64,000 nt of DNA from Augochlora pura (GCF_028453695.1 NC_135775.1:3906001-3970000); one strand, 5' to 3'; shown: positions 10,513 to 25,189, counted from the stretch's first letter. Numbers and translations are program-made. Notes: a model not told the origin generated them from the sequence alone.

Positions 10513-13500
10513 ATGGCCGTGCCTTCTTCATTCGCTGTTGATGATATCGTGCACTTAAACGTCGGAGGAACAAGGTATAGAAAGAGAAAGTTTTGTTTGA
10601 TTTCCTCCGTTTTGTCACTTCTACAATTGTTTTTATGTAATTGATTGTGCCAAGTTACGCATTGATGCAATTTACAATATGATACAGAAGACAAATTTCG
10701 ATCGTATAATGCGAGACTTTGCAAATGAACATCAATGCTTTGTAAACTTTGTGGATAGTACTATTACAGGTCGATTATTAATTAATTAAATAATTGTCAT
10801 TGTGCCGTTCAATGTTTATTGAAATTGTCTGCAATGCTTTCGATATGTTAGCACAATTTGTGGATAAAGTCTCTTTAAATTCACAAATAAAAGCAAAAGT
10901 TAGAGATATAGCAATTACTTTGCAATAGTTTCGCATATTTTAATTCTGTTTGTTGATAACGCAAAATATTTTATGCTTAGAACTAATGTCAATCTTTTGT
11001 TCAGGTTTTCAACATCGAAACAAACATTAACATGGGTACCAGATTCGTTCTTTACCACATTATTAAGCAACCGTATCGCCAGCCACAAAGATGAAGATGG
11101 AGCATTATTCATAGACAGAGATCCAAAACTGTTTTCTATTATATTGAATTATTTAAGGACTAAAGACATTGATTTGAAAAGTGTAGATCTTCGTACATTG
11201 CGACACGAAGCTGAGTATTACGGTATATTACCGTTAGTTAAACGATTGATGTTATGTGAAGATTTGACACAATCTTCTTGTGGGGACGTTTTGTTTTACG
11301 GTTATTTACCACCTCCAAGTAAGTGTTTATGTAATCTCATAAAGATTAATGAGATTATAAATTTGTACGTTTTGTCAAAGGTATACCATTGCAAGAGTCC
11401 ACCACCACAGCAACGTCAAATGCATCGGACGTGTCTGTGCACAGTAGAACTACTACTACCACCACTGTTACAAATACAAAAACAGATGCACCATCAACTT
11501 CTCAGAGCACAGCTCCAACAACCTCCAATACAACCCAAAATAGCACTGGTAATCATTTCTTATTGAGGTCAACGAAGTATTTTAATTCTACGTTGTTACC
11601 ATTATTTGCTATGTAATTATTTTAGGTCAACAAAACCATAAAGGTATACTTGGGACACATGTAAGGAATTCTTCATTGGATTACAGAATTCAGCCGAGAG
11701 GCTTGCCGTATTCGCGTACATCATCTCTAGATTTAAGGCACGTTAGGAATAATTCAGCAGACTTGAACAAATTGCATAAGAACGATATAGGTTTAGTATT
11801 TGGACCCCAACAAGGTGAATGATAAAAAACTCCCTTTTTATAATTTCTTGTAAACTATCGCTAATACTGATTGTCCATGCAGCTTCTTCTTGGGTGGATC
11901 CTTTGAGGGTCCAAATCATAAAGGCTCATCACAATTGGATTGTGATCGCTTACGCGCATTTCATAACGTGTTACCGCCTTAAAGATTCATCTGGATGGCA
12001 ACATGCGTTTACTAGTCCTCACATGGAATCAGTGATCGAAAGGGTAGCAATAACATCGAAATTAAACACTAGCGTAGATGTTAACATGGTCGCCTTTTCT
12101 TATGGAAATCAAGTTACATTATGGAGCGTCTCGGCAAACGGAATAAACATAAACATTGGTACATTCAACTTAAATGTTCGTATAGAATATCTATTTTTTA
12201 TTGGGAGCCAATTAGTTGCGTTGTCTTCTACTGACAAAATTGGTGTATGGCACGCTATGACACACCATTGGCAAATACAAGATGTAGTTCCCATTTTGTC
12301 ATTCGATACGGCTGGCTCTTTTCTTCTCTTGGGGTGTAACAATGGATCAATTTATTACATTGGTAAGAGGGATGAAAACGTTTCCAATACTTGAAACAGA
12401 TTTTCTAATAATAATTACATGCTTTTGATTTTCAGACATGGAAAAGTTTCCTTTACGAATGAAGGACAACGATCTACTTGTAACCGAATTGTACCGTGAT
12501 CCAAATTATGATCCCATTACAGCCATATCCGTTTATTTAACGCCAAAGACATGTAAGTTTTTACGAACGCTCCTTATGTAACACAGTATTATCTTGATAA
12601 ACGGCTTAACACGAAAATTCGAAGGTAAATAATAACTAATTGATGGTTCATAACATTGAGTATTACAGCATCTCTATTGCAGAAACACCTTTTCAAGTGA
12701 CGTACAAATAAATGGACTAAAATATAATTGTTTAATCTGCTTATATTGAGGAATGTAATAACAAACGTCACTTTAACGATAAATGCTTTTCTTTCCGTTT
12801 CTTTCATTAAAGATTTATTAGGTATACTGTTGTGTTACTCTAGGACTTAACTGAGCAAATATAAACATACAATAGATCAAGTAAACATAAACGTTAAAAG
12901 AGATCAAGTTATTGATAGATTGACACACGAAAAAAAAAATACTCAATTTGTATCCAAAAATTCTGTCTCTCTATCGCAAAGTGTAATACTATCCCTTAAC
13001 TATTAATGAGAGTTTATTATTACATTCTTTGCTTCATGATTTCGTACAACTGGATATATAGCACAAGGCAAGTATGGGTCGATATAACAATGTTCTATAA
13101 TATTCTCACATTCAAGTCACGGTTCGAAATAACATGTTTCTCTACATTTTGTATCGCATCGATTTGAACACTTGTATCCATACCCTTCCTCTCCAGATGT
13201 AGTACATCGTTCTGCACTTTTTAATTAAAACCTTTCCGATATATATATATACATACATCAATTGAGTGCTTTCATTCACAAATCACTTTGAATATGAGCA
13301 CATTGAGAAAAATAATTTCTATCTACACAAAAACACATTTAAATGTTATTTTCTCGTTTAGATTGCACTAATCGCACACAGCCCGCTTTTCCTTATGCGT
13401 CCAGTTGTACTACCGCAAATTATGTCATTTCTATGTCCCATTTATTTTATTAACATCTGCTTGGAAACATCGGTTATGCAATTTATTTGTCTGGGCTCGA

Positions 13501-15105
13501 ATTAATTTTCATTCATAGAGCATCCTGCTTGCTCCGTTCAATCCAATATATTATACAACAGGATCTGAGAGGGGAAGGAAAAGGAACAGTCAACACGTAC
13601 CTCTTCTTGCATATAGTTGTTTTACGTTTATATACTTTCAGACGCATATATTAACAACACCCTGTTTGTTTAAAACAGTTTAATCGTTATCGTCTATTTT
13701 ATATACATATATTTATAAATAACTTCTAGTAAATGTTCAAAATTTTTCTCTGAAATCTAAATTACATGTAGCTTGCTAACTAAAGAATACTATCAATATC
13801 TTGTTCTGGATAATTATTCTTTATTGATTATCACAGTACAGAGTATATGATATAAAGATCTTTCATTTTCTCATCATTGAAGTATAAGTGCACAAAAAGA
13901 TTTTTTCCATTACTCCAATTTTCAATACATGTGATATTTGTATTGTATCGCCTAAATTTTTTTGTTGACAAATGTATGTAGTTCACATTGACAACATAGG
14001 TGTTTATCAAGTTGAATGGTCTTGTATAAATTATTATTCTTTATCCAGCTTTGTGTGGCAACTGGATCGAAATAGCATATGGCACCAAATCCGGCAGTGT
14101 TAGAGTCATTGTACAACATCCTGAAACTGTAGGACACGGACCACAATTATTCCAGACATTTACAGTCCATCAAAGCAGTGTGACAAAAGTATATTCATAG
14201 TTACTTACTACTCTACATAGTACTCTCTGTCTACGCTATTCGTAATCGAAATAACAACAAATTTCTTCTGCAGGTAACATTATCAGAAAAGTATTTGGTA
14301 TCAGTTTGTTCAGAGTATAATCACGTTAGAAGCTGGGCTGTAAAGCGATTCCGTGGAATGATCTCTACTCAGCCTGGATCTACACCAGAAGCGAGCTTCA
14401 AAATTGTATCCTTAGAGGCAATTGAACCTTGTATCAGCTATAATGCTGGCAATGATTTCGGTATGCAGAACTAATATAATTAGATTCTATTAATGTAATA
14501 TCATTAGTAATAGCAAAGGAATTTCATTAACTGTACGTTACCATACAGGACCGTTCGGGGAGCAAGACGATGAACAAGTGTTTGTTCAAAAAGTTGTACC
14601 TGAGACTGATCAGTTGTTTGTACGCTTGGCATCAAATGGGAAAAGAGTGTGTGTAATTAAATCGGTAGATGGTAGCATTATTAGTTCATTTTATGTACAC
14701 GAATGCGAAGGGTCTAGCCGCATGGGTTCAAGGCCGAGGCGTTTCATATTTACTGGCCATTCTAATGGCACCATACAAATGTGGGATCTTACGACAGCCT
14801 TAGAGCCGACGTTCTCTTCTGCACAAAGTAATTCGTTATGCCTGAAAAATACAATTAGTACTACTTTGTACTAATTTGTGCTAATAAATATTTTGATTAT
14901 AGATGTTTCCGGCGGACCTACACCTGAAGAACTTTGGAAGCTATTAGATCAGTGCGACTTAAGCAACAGTTATTCCTCCACACCATGTATTAGTCCGTGT
15001 CCATCGGTTATATCCCAATCGGGCCCTAGCTTAAAAACAAGTAATGTACTGTTCCTCAACCAATCGCAAAACTTTGAAGCCACTCCTGGAACTAGCCAAA
15101 CCTGA
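10513..15105 (+). CDS. KCTD3: BTB/POZ KCTD3/SHKBP1-like protein
   Basis: Ten exons join in frame: 10513-10574, 11005-11318, 11381-11548, 11626-11814, 11883-12362, 12436-12552, 14049-14188, 14274-14460, 14549-14827 and 14903-15105, giving 712 residues (SHKBP1-like length). The first two exons encode a T1-type BTB domain (HLNVGGTRF, DRDPKLFSIILNYLRT, EAEYYGI). A Ser/Thr-rich linker follows (exon 3), then WD-like repeats (VDPLRVQIIKAHHNWIVIAY; FIFTGHSNGTIQMWDL). This order matches KCTD3/SHKBP1. SHKBP1 binds the adaptor SH3KBP1 in EGFR trafficking and KCTD3 is reported to stabilise HCN3; insects usually keep one orthologue. Function in this organism is inferred. The 1.5-kb intron 6 (12553-14048) contains no other gene I can see. 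Confidence 0.9.
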
Positions 15106-16683
15106 AGGTAGCGTGAAAAGAAATATTTTTTACATTTTTTTATGTTATTAAACATAACTGAATTTGCATTGCTAGCATCTGCATTTATTTATTTATTTAT
15201 TTATTACGGGTCATTTGCACGTAAAAGTCTGCAGTTAGAGTTCCTAGTAAACGATTCTTTTGGTATATCCGAACGTAATGATTTTCTGAGTCGCTTTATA
15301 TGAAGTGTAATATGAAAGTGATATAGAGTTAACGAAGTATATGCACACTATACATAAGAACTGTATGATAGAGTAACTGTATGATAATTGATGTGTTCGA
15401 TAAGAGAAAAAAAATGACGTTGTTTGAATATTAAAAGTGAACGCTATTAATGAATTAATTGCAATTTTATAATCTAAAATGTTTTTGAGTAAAAAGATTT
15501 AATGTGACGATTTAGCTATAATGCATAATTATTTATATTATTCTAATGTCAAGTAATAGGAGTTTTTTGAAATTGATCATTGGTATATAATACAAGTTAA
15601 AAGTTTATTTATATTTACATATTCTATATTACTATGTTACAAAATGAATGAATCCATCCACGTTGTAAATTCCGTTTTTTAAGACACTTAAAATATAACA
15701 GTAGATTTTGTTGGAAAAATGTACAGTTTAACACAATGTATATATTTATATAAATATATCATTCAACACTTCGAGTTTCCCTTTCTACAAGGAAAGCTTA
15801 CAATATTATTGACAAATCATTGTGATTAGTATTTGCGCTTCAATTGTACGAGATCAAATGTGTAATTTATAGGAAGCACACAACAGTGTATTGTACAAAG
15901 ATCCGTTAACAGGATGTTATCACAAAATGTAAACTTCTCTATATTTCCTCATATTTTTACTAGGCAAATACTACATAAAACATTTATAACGAATATATTG
16001 CAATGATGTTGTAATTGTTACCTCTGTGATTTGAATAAACAATAAGTATATGTATTATGATGTTAATTTTCGCTCATGAGTCGACTTGTAATCGTGTACA
16101 CGTCATTAAGTTATTTTGAAGTGAACGTGAACTTCTTAAATTACTTGTGAACTTCAAGGTGTATTTGTACATTAAGAAAAATTTTCCGAACTTTTATAAG
16201 AACTCATTTTTGTTTTTTTTTTAATCTGAAAATACGCTATTTATTGTAACAATGTCATATTATTTTTAAGTATACAATCTTTGATCAACATTTTTATTTA
16301 AAGAGAAACTTTGCCTAGAGATTAATTTATATTCATAAATTACATCTACATGAGTTCAATGGTAATTGAGGTATTACAGTAATCTCTCATTAGCACTAGA
16401 TCGCATAATTAATTTGTGTCAACAATGTGATTGTACAAAATATTTATTATATAAAACTTGATTAGAGATTGTTATACTTCCTTTGAAATTATTATTGAAA
16501 AATTCACTTATCAAAACGGTGAATAATTGAACTTTTTAATTGCATGATTTACCTCGTATCTTATAAGAGTGTACAATCATGCAATACGAATTATAAAAAA
16601 CGATGTTAATAGTTTAGAATTATCCTAGTTCAGTATAAAAATTGTGAACGACATTAGTGACATTGTTGCAAATGAAATTTCTC
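15106..16683. other. Convergent 3' flanks of KCTD3-like and RCE1
   Basis: AT-rich sequence between the stop codons of two converging genes. It contains several AATAAA or TTTATT words on both strands and a (TTTA)n run at about 15184-15204, so it is best read as the two 3' UTRs. No coding potential. Confidence 0.6.
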
Positions 16684-18352
16684 TCATACAAAATTTTTAT
16701 TCCAAAACAATTCATTGTGAAATAATTTGGGATCCGTCATTGGCATTAACAAAAAGCAAAAGGAAACTAGTCCAAGGACAAATAGAGGAAACTTTCTCAA
16801 GGGGTCCTTAAATGCCATAGAAAGATCAGGGAATTCCACACCATTACAAAAAGAATGTACTGTCAGTGGTGCTACTAAGTGTCCTATTTACAAGAAATAC
16901 GAATTATTGTATAATCATATATTTAAACAAATCAGTAAAGGAAGTATGGTTGACATACCTGTTTTAACAAATAGAAATGCTGCATATGCTCCGAACACTG
17001 TTGTATATCCAACATGGAAACCTGATTAACAAATTATAATTACAAGTTTGTTGACATACGTATGTTTCATTAGAATTGTAAATAGTACTTACATGACATA
17101 GAGACAGCATATTTAACTGGTATGCCTTCTTTTAGTCTATATACTATATGATGGAAATGGGCTACTCCAAAGAACAGTGAGCATACAAATATTGCAGTAA
17201 GTGGTGCAAAGCATTGCAAAAGTAATGGCAACATACAGGCTCTAAATATCCATTCTTCGGTCAAAGGAGCAACAACTTGACTTCTCCACCATGTTAATGT
17301 TCTTATATTATCAATTCTATACATAGACTCTGAAATAAGTAAATTCATTAGTTGATACATTAGAGAACAAAATGTGTGAAGTACTCACGTGTACATAATC
17401 TTCTGAGACCACTGAAATTTTGTACACATAGTGGTCCTAAATACAATATCATAGTTAACACTAATGGTATCACAATTGCTTGAATTAAGCCTGCCCATCT
17501 TATACCTAGTAACTCCAGAAATGTTGCCTGAAACAATATAGCTTATAATTGTAAGCAGTCATGTTTCTAAAAAAAATATGATACAACCATGTAATTACCT
17601 GTTCAAAGTATTTTTCATTCATACCAAAAAACAATGATGTGGGAGATATAAGGCATACTATGAAAACACTAAAAAATCTTCTTTTTATAGTTGAAGGATG
17701 TTCTCTGTAATTATGAAATAAAAACAAAGATTTTAAAGACATGCATAGGAGATAGGAATTGTTTGACTGAAAGCTTTATCAATTAATCTTTCTGCTGTTC
17801 AACCATTTATCATGTTTACTTGTATTAGTACCATATTACTTCTAAAATGTTTTACGTTTGAAAATCTTCAGTGATCTTGTGGGAATTTTTAATAAAGCAT
17901 CTCTGATATATGAAATTTTAGAGAGGTGGATAATTTAGATGGATAATAGGTTAAATTGTAGAATTTTGTTTTTTAAACAGAATGCATTGTAAATTTTGTA
18001 CGTGACGCTGGATAAAAAAGAATTCGAGGATGAAGATCCTTATAATCGCACGAGTGGGAGAAATTGAAAAAGAGTGGCATTCGCGTTCACGGGACAACGT
18101 GAATACAGTTACACTTTGTTCATGGTACCCTGTGGTTCATCGTTAACAGAACCAAGAGACCGTGTTACACGATCGCAGGTGAAATGGTTATTTAAAAAAG
18201 CGGATCAACATTCATCGTCAGTCAACTTTCTTTTACCTATCGCACGGGTTTCTCCATACATAGAGGCTTGCGACGTACACTACAGCGAGACAAAGGCATA
18301 ATAAAGTTACGGACACACAGGACATATCGGTATTTTGATCCGCGGTCTCCAT
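16684..18352 (-). CDS. RCE1: CAAX prenyl protease 2 (Ras-converting enzyme)
   Basis: Six minus-strand exons join in frame: 18352-18237, 17704-17599, 17527-17389, 17329-17093, 17021-16959 and 16883-16684, giving 286 residues. RCE1 is an ER membrane protease that removes the last three residues of prenylated CAAX proteins such as Ras. The diagnostic motifs are present: YVASLYVW near the N-terminus, HPSTIKRRF, the glutamate motif TEEWIFR (EExxxR), FFGVAHFHH, FGAYAAFLF and VHSFCN. Several hydrophobic segments fit a multi-pass ABI-family protein. Start: ATG at 18352 (METADQNTD); an inner ATG at 18325 begins directly at the first hydrophobic segment and is the alternative. A + strand open frame at 16727-17029 is antisense to the last two exons and is not a gene. 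FBXO11 lies head to head about 1.07 kb away. Confidence 0.93.
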
Positions 18353-19420
18353 AACCACAGAATACTTAGCAGAACACAAAGCACTACATCAGAGACGAAA
18401 CTGCGGCATTTTTCAGAAACAATTTCCTGTACACATGCGTGAACAAGTTGTGCTTCATGAATAAGGTCTGACACCTCCACGATATCGCAGATGTACACGG
18501 ACGGGACACTGTTCCACGAACATAGCTGCAAATTTTTGAAACTATTAGTACGCTTGCGTGTATAAATTCTATTTCCTAAACATAACATGTGTACCAGGGA
18601 CAACAAATTATCTAATATATATACAAATATAAATAAAAATTATTTTTAAGAATTCAATAGAAGTATTCAACGACGCATGCTCGATAGAAAACGCAATGTC
18701 TTTTAGGGCCAGTTTTTATATATTCCCGGGCTTTTCAACACTTTGTTCCTTCGTGTACGGCGTACAGTGCGTATTAATACGCACCATTGCATTACAATGT
18801 CCTAATTCTTTTCATTCAAGACCTATAGAAAGTGACGAAGGTATCGTTTAATTTGAAACTGAATATTATACAAGAAGTGACACTACCTGGATTTTTACTT
18901 TATTATGTTTGAGACAATTTATACGCAATGTATTTCCATTATTGGTAGTTCCAAAGCCACAAATTCGTGTGCACATGCGCACGTGAACACGATGTCCTGA
19001 GGCTATGTTCAAGGAGTACCTAATTGCGTACGCATGCGCGCAACGGAGACCGACTGCCGAAAAACGGCAGATTTTCGCCTCTGTAAGAATGCTTTATGGT
19101 TGAAGTGCTCGGTGCCGTAACTCCATACTGATGTTAGTCGCTTGTGTCGCGATCCACTGCGGAAGAGGGGATCGGTGCGAGGGGGTGGCAGGCGAGTGAG
19201 AGCAAGTGAGAAAAGGATCGCTTTTGGGCAGGGTAGTAGGGTGGTCAGCGCGGAAAGACGGGAGGAGCAGAAATTCATCCGATTGGCGGTCTGGCACCAG
19301 TCGGCAGTCCTACCGTCAATGAGAAGATGGCCGCTGGGCTCGGTGGAAGTGTCGCCATTGTTTAGTGTTTAGTTGTTTCACCCGTTTCTCGCATAATTTT
19401 CGTCGGGAAGCAAGTTAAAA
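18353..19420. promoter_or_regulatory. Probable bidirectional promoter region, RCE1 / FBXO11
   Basis: The two start codons face away from each other across this 1.07 kb. The FBXO11 side (about 18960-19420) is GC- and CpG-richer than the surroundings and holds no credible coding exon. Transcription starts are not visible; the promoter role is inferred from gene orientation. Confidence 0.4.
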
Positions 19421-22400
19421 ATGCCAAGCGCCTCGTTCACATCAGGGCGCCACTACGTGCGAAGATCCCGGAGAAAAGGCGCGAACAGGATTCCTCTGCC
19501 TTCGGGTAAGAGAGCCCTGCATCCAGACCCTCGGTTCACTGCTCACCTGTCGTCTCTCGGCTCTTTTCTTTTCTCTTCACCTACTTCGTTATTTCACGGG
19601 TCTAACCCGATTCCGTCGATTCTCTACGCCTTTCCCGATCAACCGACATCCTTCCCCGTCGTTACTCGTGTTTTTCGTTTACCATTCCGGACATCGCGTA
19701 GAGAGAGAGCAGGACAGAGACGACAGTTAAACCTTACGCTGCCCACGTCTCTTCTCTCGCATGATTTTCTCGTAGCCCGAGATGCCCGAAAAACGCAACC
19801 GCCGATGACGTTTGCTCGTGGTCCCGCGGCACTTGCACCAGCCCTTCTTTCTTTCGGGGACATCGATCACCGTATCGCGTACACTTCGCGATTGTCAATT
19901 TTTACCGTGGAATGTCGGCTCAAAGTCTACACTCCTCACCCCACCTCCCCTATTCTTTTTTTCGTTTCTTTTCGTGTAATTCCGATTTATTAAACATCCA
20001 GCTGCGGGACCGTGAGAACGGGTCCTCGCGTGATTCGGAAAAACTATCGGCCCACGATCTCGGGGACGTGATGCACCTTTCAATCTGATATTGCACCAGC
20101 TATAGACTTTGTGTTAAATTAGTATAATGCTCTACTTTCCCAAATCACTTTCTGTGCATTGGAGATGCAACTGCAACTGCCACTGTTACTTTGAAAATGG
20201 AATTATGAAACTTCTCCCTTTTGAAATATGGTTCGATAAATGATTGTGCAGATACGTTGAATGGATAATGTGAATATGTTCTAATTTCCTTATTAGCACC
20301 CCTTACATGCAGTTTATCTTCTGTTCATATCTTTTATTCTCTTTGTATGTCAAATCCCAAATGTAAGCTCTGTTAATTGTCAGAGTTTGCAATTAATACT
20401 CTGATATTTGTCATGTGTTTGTTTTTGTTTTATTTATCAGCTATTAAATCACCAATTAGTACTTGCAATGATACATTAAAGTTTTGATATTGGAAAAGGT
20501 TTCATTTTTGTGTACATATATTTGAATAATATTTCACATTTTGATTGCAATTAATGTAATTTTCTAGCCGAGGCATGCGATTTGCCATGTTCAGCATCGA
20601 ATCAGATACCTCCTGGTGGTGGAGGAGGAGGTGGAGGTGCGGGTGGCAGCGGTGGAAGAGGATCTTCCCCCAGTGTTTCAGGTGTTGCAGCACCATCACC
20701 TTCCCCGTCACATTCTTCCCCTTACGACTTAAGGCGTAAAAGTCCACCTCATCCGGATCCAGCTCCTGGTACCAGCTCTGCCTTACCCCCTTCTGGAGGC
20801 AGTAGTATCGGAGCAACTCTAGGTTCTTCCTCCTTACCAGCCAGAAAGCGACCTAGGCGGACATGTTCATTATCCACAGATGGTATACTTTCTTGATTTT
20901 CATTGTGCATTATAAACATTGTTTAACGTATTCCTAAAATGTCATTCATCAATTTTGTAGGTACAAACACAAACGCAGCAGCGCATTACCTTCAGTATGA
21001 GTTGCCGGACGAAGTGTTGCTTACTATATTTAATTATCTAATGGAACAAGATCTGTGTAGAGTTTCTCAAGTTTGCAGACGTTTTCAAGCGATCGCGAAC
21101 GACACTGAACTGTGGAAGTCCCTGTACCAACAAGTCTATGAGTACGACTTACCACTATTTAATCCAGCACCGTGTAAATTCGAATTTGTATCTCCGGACG
21201 AATCGGATTACCACAATCCATGGAAGGAAAGCTTTAGACAATTATACAGAGGAGTGCACGTCAGGCCAGGATTTCAAGATCTGAAGGTCAAGGGACGGAA
21301 TTTGCCATACTTTAATACTGTTCAGGCAGCGTTAGACTATGTAGACGAATATAGAAGCAATAGCGGTTCCTCGTCGAACAATAGCACAAGCACAACCGGC
21401 CAGGGAAATTGCTGCGGTAGCAATTCCCAATCGGAAGAGGGAGCACCTCAACATTTAGTTTTCTTACACGCTGGTATATACAGGGGCGAATTTCTTGTAA
21501 TAGACAGCGACGTCGCATTAATAGGAGCGGCGCCCGGAAACGTAGCAGAATCGGTTATACTCGAACGAGAAAGTGAGTCTACAGTTATGTTTGTAGAAGG
21601 AGCAAAACGAGCTTACGCCGGCCATCTCACGTTAAAATTCACCCCTGACGTTACCAGTACGGTACCGCACCATAAACATTACTGTTTAGAAGTCGGTGAA
21701 AACTGCAGTCCCACAGTGGACCACTGTATTATTAGGAGTTCAAGTGTTGGTAAGTTAGTAGGAAACTTTTAAGAAGCTTCTTAACTTATTCAGTAACAAT
21801 CATTGTATGAACTATTTTCATAGTAATGTTCAAACTGCTGAAACTCCGTTTACTGCTCGTGAAAGTCTTCTAAAATTTATAAAATCCAAACTTTGATGTA
21901 ATTTCATGAAGTTTTAATTCTTTGTTGTGTGCATGCACACAGCCTAAGTTGCAATTTTTAGTATATGATTATGCTCAAACATTTTCATTTTCTGCAGTTG
22001 GAGCAGCCGTTTGCGTGTCGGGCGTAGGAGCCAATCCCGTGGTGAAGAATTGTGACATATCGGATTGCGAGAACGTTGGACTGTATGTGACCGACTACGC
22101 ACAAGGGACATACGAGGATAATGAAATCTCTAGAAATGCTTTGGCCGGTATCTGGGTGAAAAATTACGCGAACCCAATCATGCGGAGGAACCACATCCAT
22201 CATGGAAGGGACGTCGGCATATTCACGTTTGATAATGGTCTTGGGTATTTCGAGGCTAACGACATTCACAACAATCGGATAGCCGGTTTCGAGGTGAAGG
22301 CCGGTGCTAATCCAACGGTGGTGCACTGCGAGATTCACCATGGACAGACAGGCGGAATCTACGTCCACGAGAACGGTTTAGGTCAATTTATCGACAACAA

Positions 22401-24545
22401 GATCCATTCGAACAATTTCGCCGGCGTTTGGATCACCTCCAACTCGAACCCGACCATACGTAGGAACGAGATCTACAATGGTCATCAAGGGGGCGTATAC
22501 ATATTCGGCGAGGGGCGAGGCTTGATAGAACACAATAATATTTACGGAAACGCTCTAGCCGGCATCCAAATTAGAACAAACTCCGATCCTATTGTTCGAC
22601 ACAATAAAATACATCACGGCCAACACGGCGGAATATACGTGCACGAGAAGGGACAAGGTCTGATCGAGGAGAACGAGGTGTATGCAAATACTTTGGCAGG
22701 TGTATGGATAACCACCGGGTCTACGCCGGTACTTAGAAGGAACCGTATTCATAGCGGGAAACAGGTCGGAGTATATTTTTATGACAATGGACATGGTAAA
22801 CTAGAGGACAATGATATTTTCAATCATTTGTATTCGGGAGTACAAATAAGGTAAGATGATCACTACTAGGTGAATACAGTTGATTCGTGTGGCTTTAACT
22901 GTGTCTCTATGATGCTGCAGGACTGGAAGCAATCCAGTGATACGTGGGAATAAGATATGGGGCGGACAGAACGGCGGCGTTCTTGTGTACAATAGCGGAT
23001 TAGGTTTACTCGAACAAAATGAGATTTTTGATAATGCGATGGCGGGAGTCTGGATTAAAACCGATAGCAACCCTACGTTAAAAAGGAACAAAATATTTGA
23101 TGGACGAGATGGTGGTATTTGTATATTTAACGGTGGCAAAGGTATGTTTCTTTGTTGCCTGGTTTTAGCCTGAAAAATCTACGGGATTGTTCATTCTCCT
23201 TTTTAAATAGGTGTGCTCGAAGAGAATGATATATTTCGTAATGCACAAGCGGGAGTGCTTATTTCTACACAGTCCCATCCTGTACTAAGGAGAAATCGAA
23301 TCTTCGATGGATTGGCAGCCGGCGTTGAGATTACAAACAACGCGACCGCCACGCTAGAATTTAATCAAATTTTCAATAATAGATTCGGTGGTCTTTGCTT
23401 AGCGAGCGGAGTTCAACCGACGACTAGAGGTTCGTATTTTTTAATTATCATTTTACTAACACATTTGATTATTTTGCAAATTTTATTGCCACTTTACATT
23501 TTTTTGAAACCAAGATTAGACTAAGCACTTCGTAATTAGGAAATCTATGACGTTTCTTCATTAACCTTTTAATTACTATTGACGCATATAAGTGAACAGC
23601 AAATGTTATCAGAAATAATTAAAATGAACGTATGTAATACGATTTGGTATATATCTGAAAAATGCACTCTGATGAAAAATTTACTGTAGCCCAAAGGTTA
23701 ATCTGTCTTTTTAGTATTAATTTATACAATTTAATCGTTTTCAATGTTGCAGGCAATAAGATATTTAATAATCAAGATGCAGTTGAGAAAGCAGTCGGTA
23801 ACGGCCAATGTTTATACAAAATTTCGTCGTACACTTCCTTCCCTATGCACGATTTCTACCGCTGCCAGACATGCAACACGACAGATCGCAATGCAATTTG
23901 TGTGAACTGTATAAAAACTTGCCATGCTGGTCACGACGTAGAATTTATTAGACACGATCGGTAAGTAATTTCAATAATTGAACTTGATTGAGTAAGAAAT
24001 TGTTGTTGCTAAACACGCATATAGATCTATTATGGAATTTAATAGAATATTTATTTATCTACTTTTTTATTTATTTATTTATTTAATTAATTATTTTCAG
24101 TTTCCTGACTATTAAAAGCAAATCTGTTTATAATATTTATGTTCATTAATACTTTACTGATCGGTAGCGATTGAACGTCCCATAGACGTCTCACCGATCA
24201 TTCAGCCGTAAACATTTCCCTGTCATCAGCTCTATTTCGACATACGCTTTCGCGCATGACTACTTATATGCGCTTTTTCTTATGCTTATAGAAATATTAA
24301 CTTAAACTTTGAAAATGTGCTTCCTATATTATTAGCTTTCTGTTATTATGGGGTAATTAAATTTACTAATATTTTAGTTTATTTATTTTATTCAACATGA
24401 AAAGAATCTAATATTTAAAAATTATAGAATAATGTAAGAACTTACAGTAATTAAATCTAACAGTTTTATTTCAATAATGGATAAAAAATTATTGGTTTCC
24501 ATGACGATCGATTCACAGACTATCGGTCGGTAAAGTGTTAGCCAC

Positions 24546-24576
<31 letters not shown>

Positions 24577-24996
24577 AATCTACCTCCTTTCCTTTTTCGA
24601 CTAACACCTCTTCTACACTATTGCCCCTTTTATTATTATTAATATTATTACTGTAAGCTTATAGATAACTTATTAGAGGTTCCTACGAGATTTTACATTC
24701 TTCTATAGTTTGGAGACAGCTACGTAGAAGCAACGTAAATATGTTAGTTAGATGAATGCTATTTAAAACTAATTAGGATAATCAGGGAAGGATAACAGAC
24801 ACTATTATGTGTTTTAGTTGACAAATTTGTTCATGGACTGGTTTTCAATTAGTGAACTTTTTTCAGATTCTTTTGTGACTGTGGTGCTGGAACATTAAGT
24901 AATCAGTGTCAACTTCAGGGTGAGCCAACGCAGGACACAGACACGTTGTACGACAGTGCAGCACCGATGGAATCGCACACGCTTATGGTCAACTAG
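19421..24996 (+). CDS. FBXO11: F-box only protein 11, SCF ubiquitin-ligase substrate receptor
   Basis: Eight exons join in frame: 19421-19505, 20568-20882, 20961-21749, 21998-22850, 22921-23141, 23211-23429, 23753-23960 and 24867-24996 (stop TAG), giving 939 residues, close to vertebrate FBXO11. The N-terminus is low complexity (Gly run, then basic ARKRPRR). An F-box follows (ELPDEVLLTIFNYL..CRVSQVCRRF), then a long parallel beta-helix of carbohydrate-binding/CASH repeats (recurring NPxxRRNxIxxGxxGGVYI), and a C-terminal UBR-type zinc finger (YRCQTC, CVNCIKTCHAGHD, FFCDCGAG). The protein recruits substrates to SKP1-CUL1 (BCL6 and CDT2 in mammals). Exon 6 uses an unusual donor, GAG/GTTCGT, but the frame and family sequence require it. 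The ATG at 19421 opens the only frame that splices to exon 2. Confidence 0.95.
24545..24574. repeat. CT microsatellite in FBXO11 intron 7
   Basis: Run of CT with two interruptions, inside the 906-bp intron between the UBR-box exon and the last exon. Confidence 0.9.
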
Positions 24997-25012
24997 GAAT
25001 TAACCTAAACTA

Positions 25013-25018
25013 AATAAA
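25013..25018 (+). terminator. First polyadenylation signal after FBXO11
   Basis: AATAAA lies 17 bp after the FBXO11 stop codon. A transcript ending here would have almost no 3' UTR; later AATAAA words (for example near 25403) could be used instead, so the true end is unknown. Confidence 0.3.
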
Positions 25019-25189
25019 ACAATCAAACGACACTGAGACAGCCTGTAAGTCCAACACATTGCAAAACACGGAGTAATTTGTTGCTGAGTTCTTTATTATG
25101 GCACTTGTTCCTTCGCGTCCCCGTTGTGATTGTTATATTTCTTTTTTAAAAACTATAGTTATTGTTAACATGTTTCAATTAACGGCAAT

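Noticed and set aside
16727..17029. 100-codon + strand frame with protein-like composition
   Set aside because: It is the antisense of the last two RCE1 exons (16684-16883 and 16959-17021), starts at TTG and has no ATG context.
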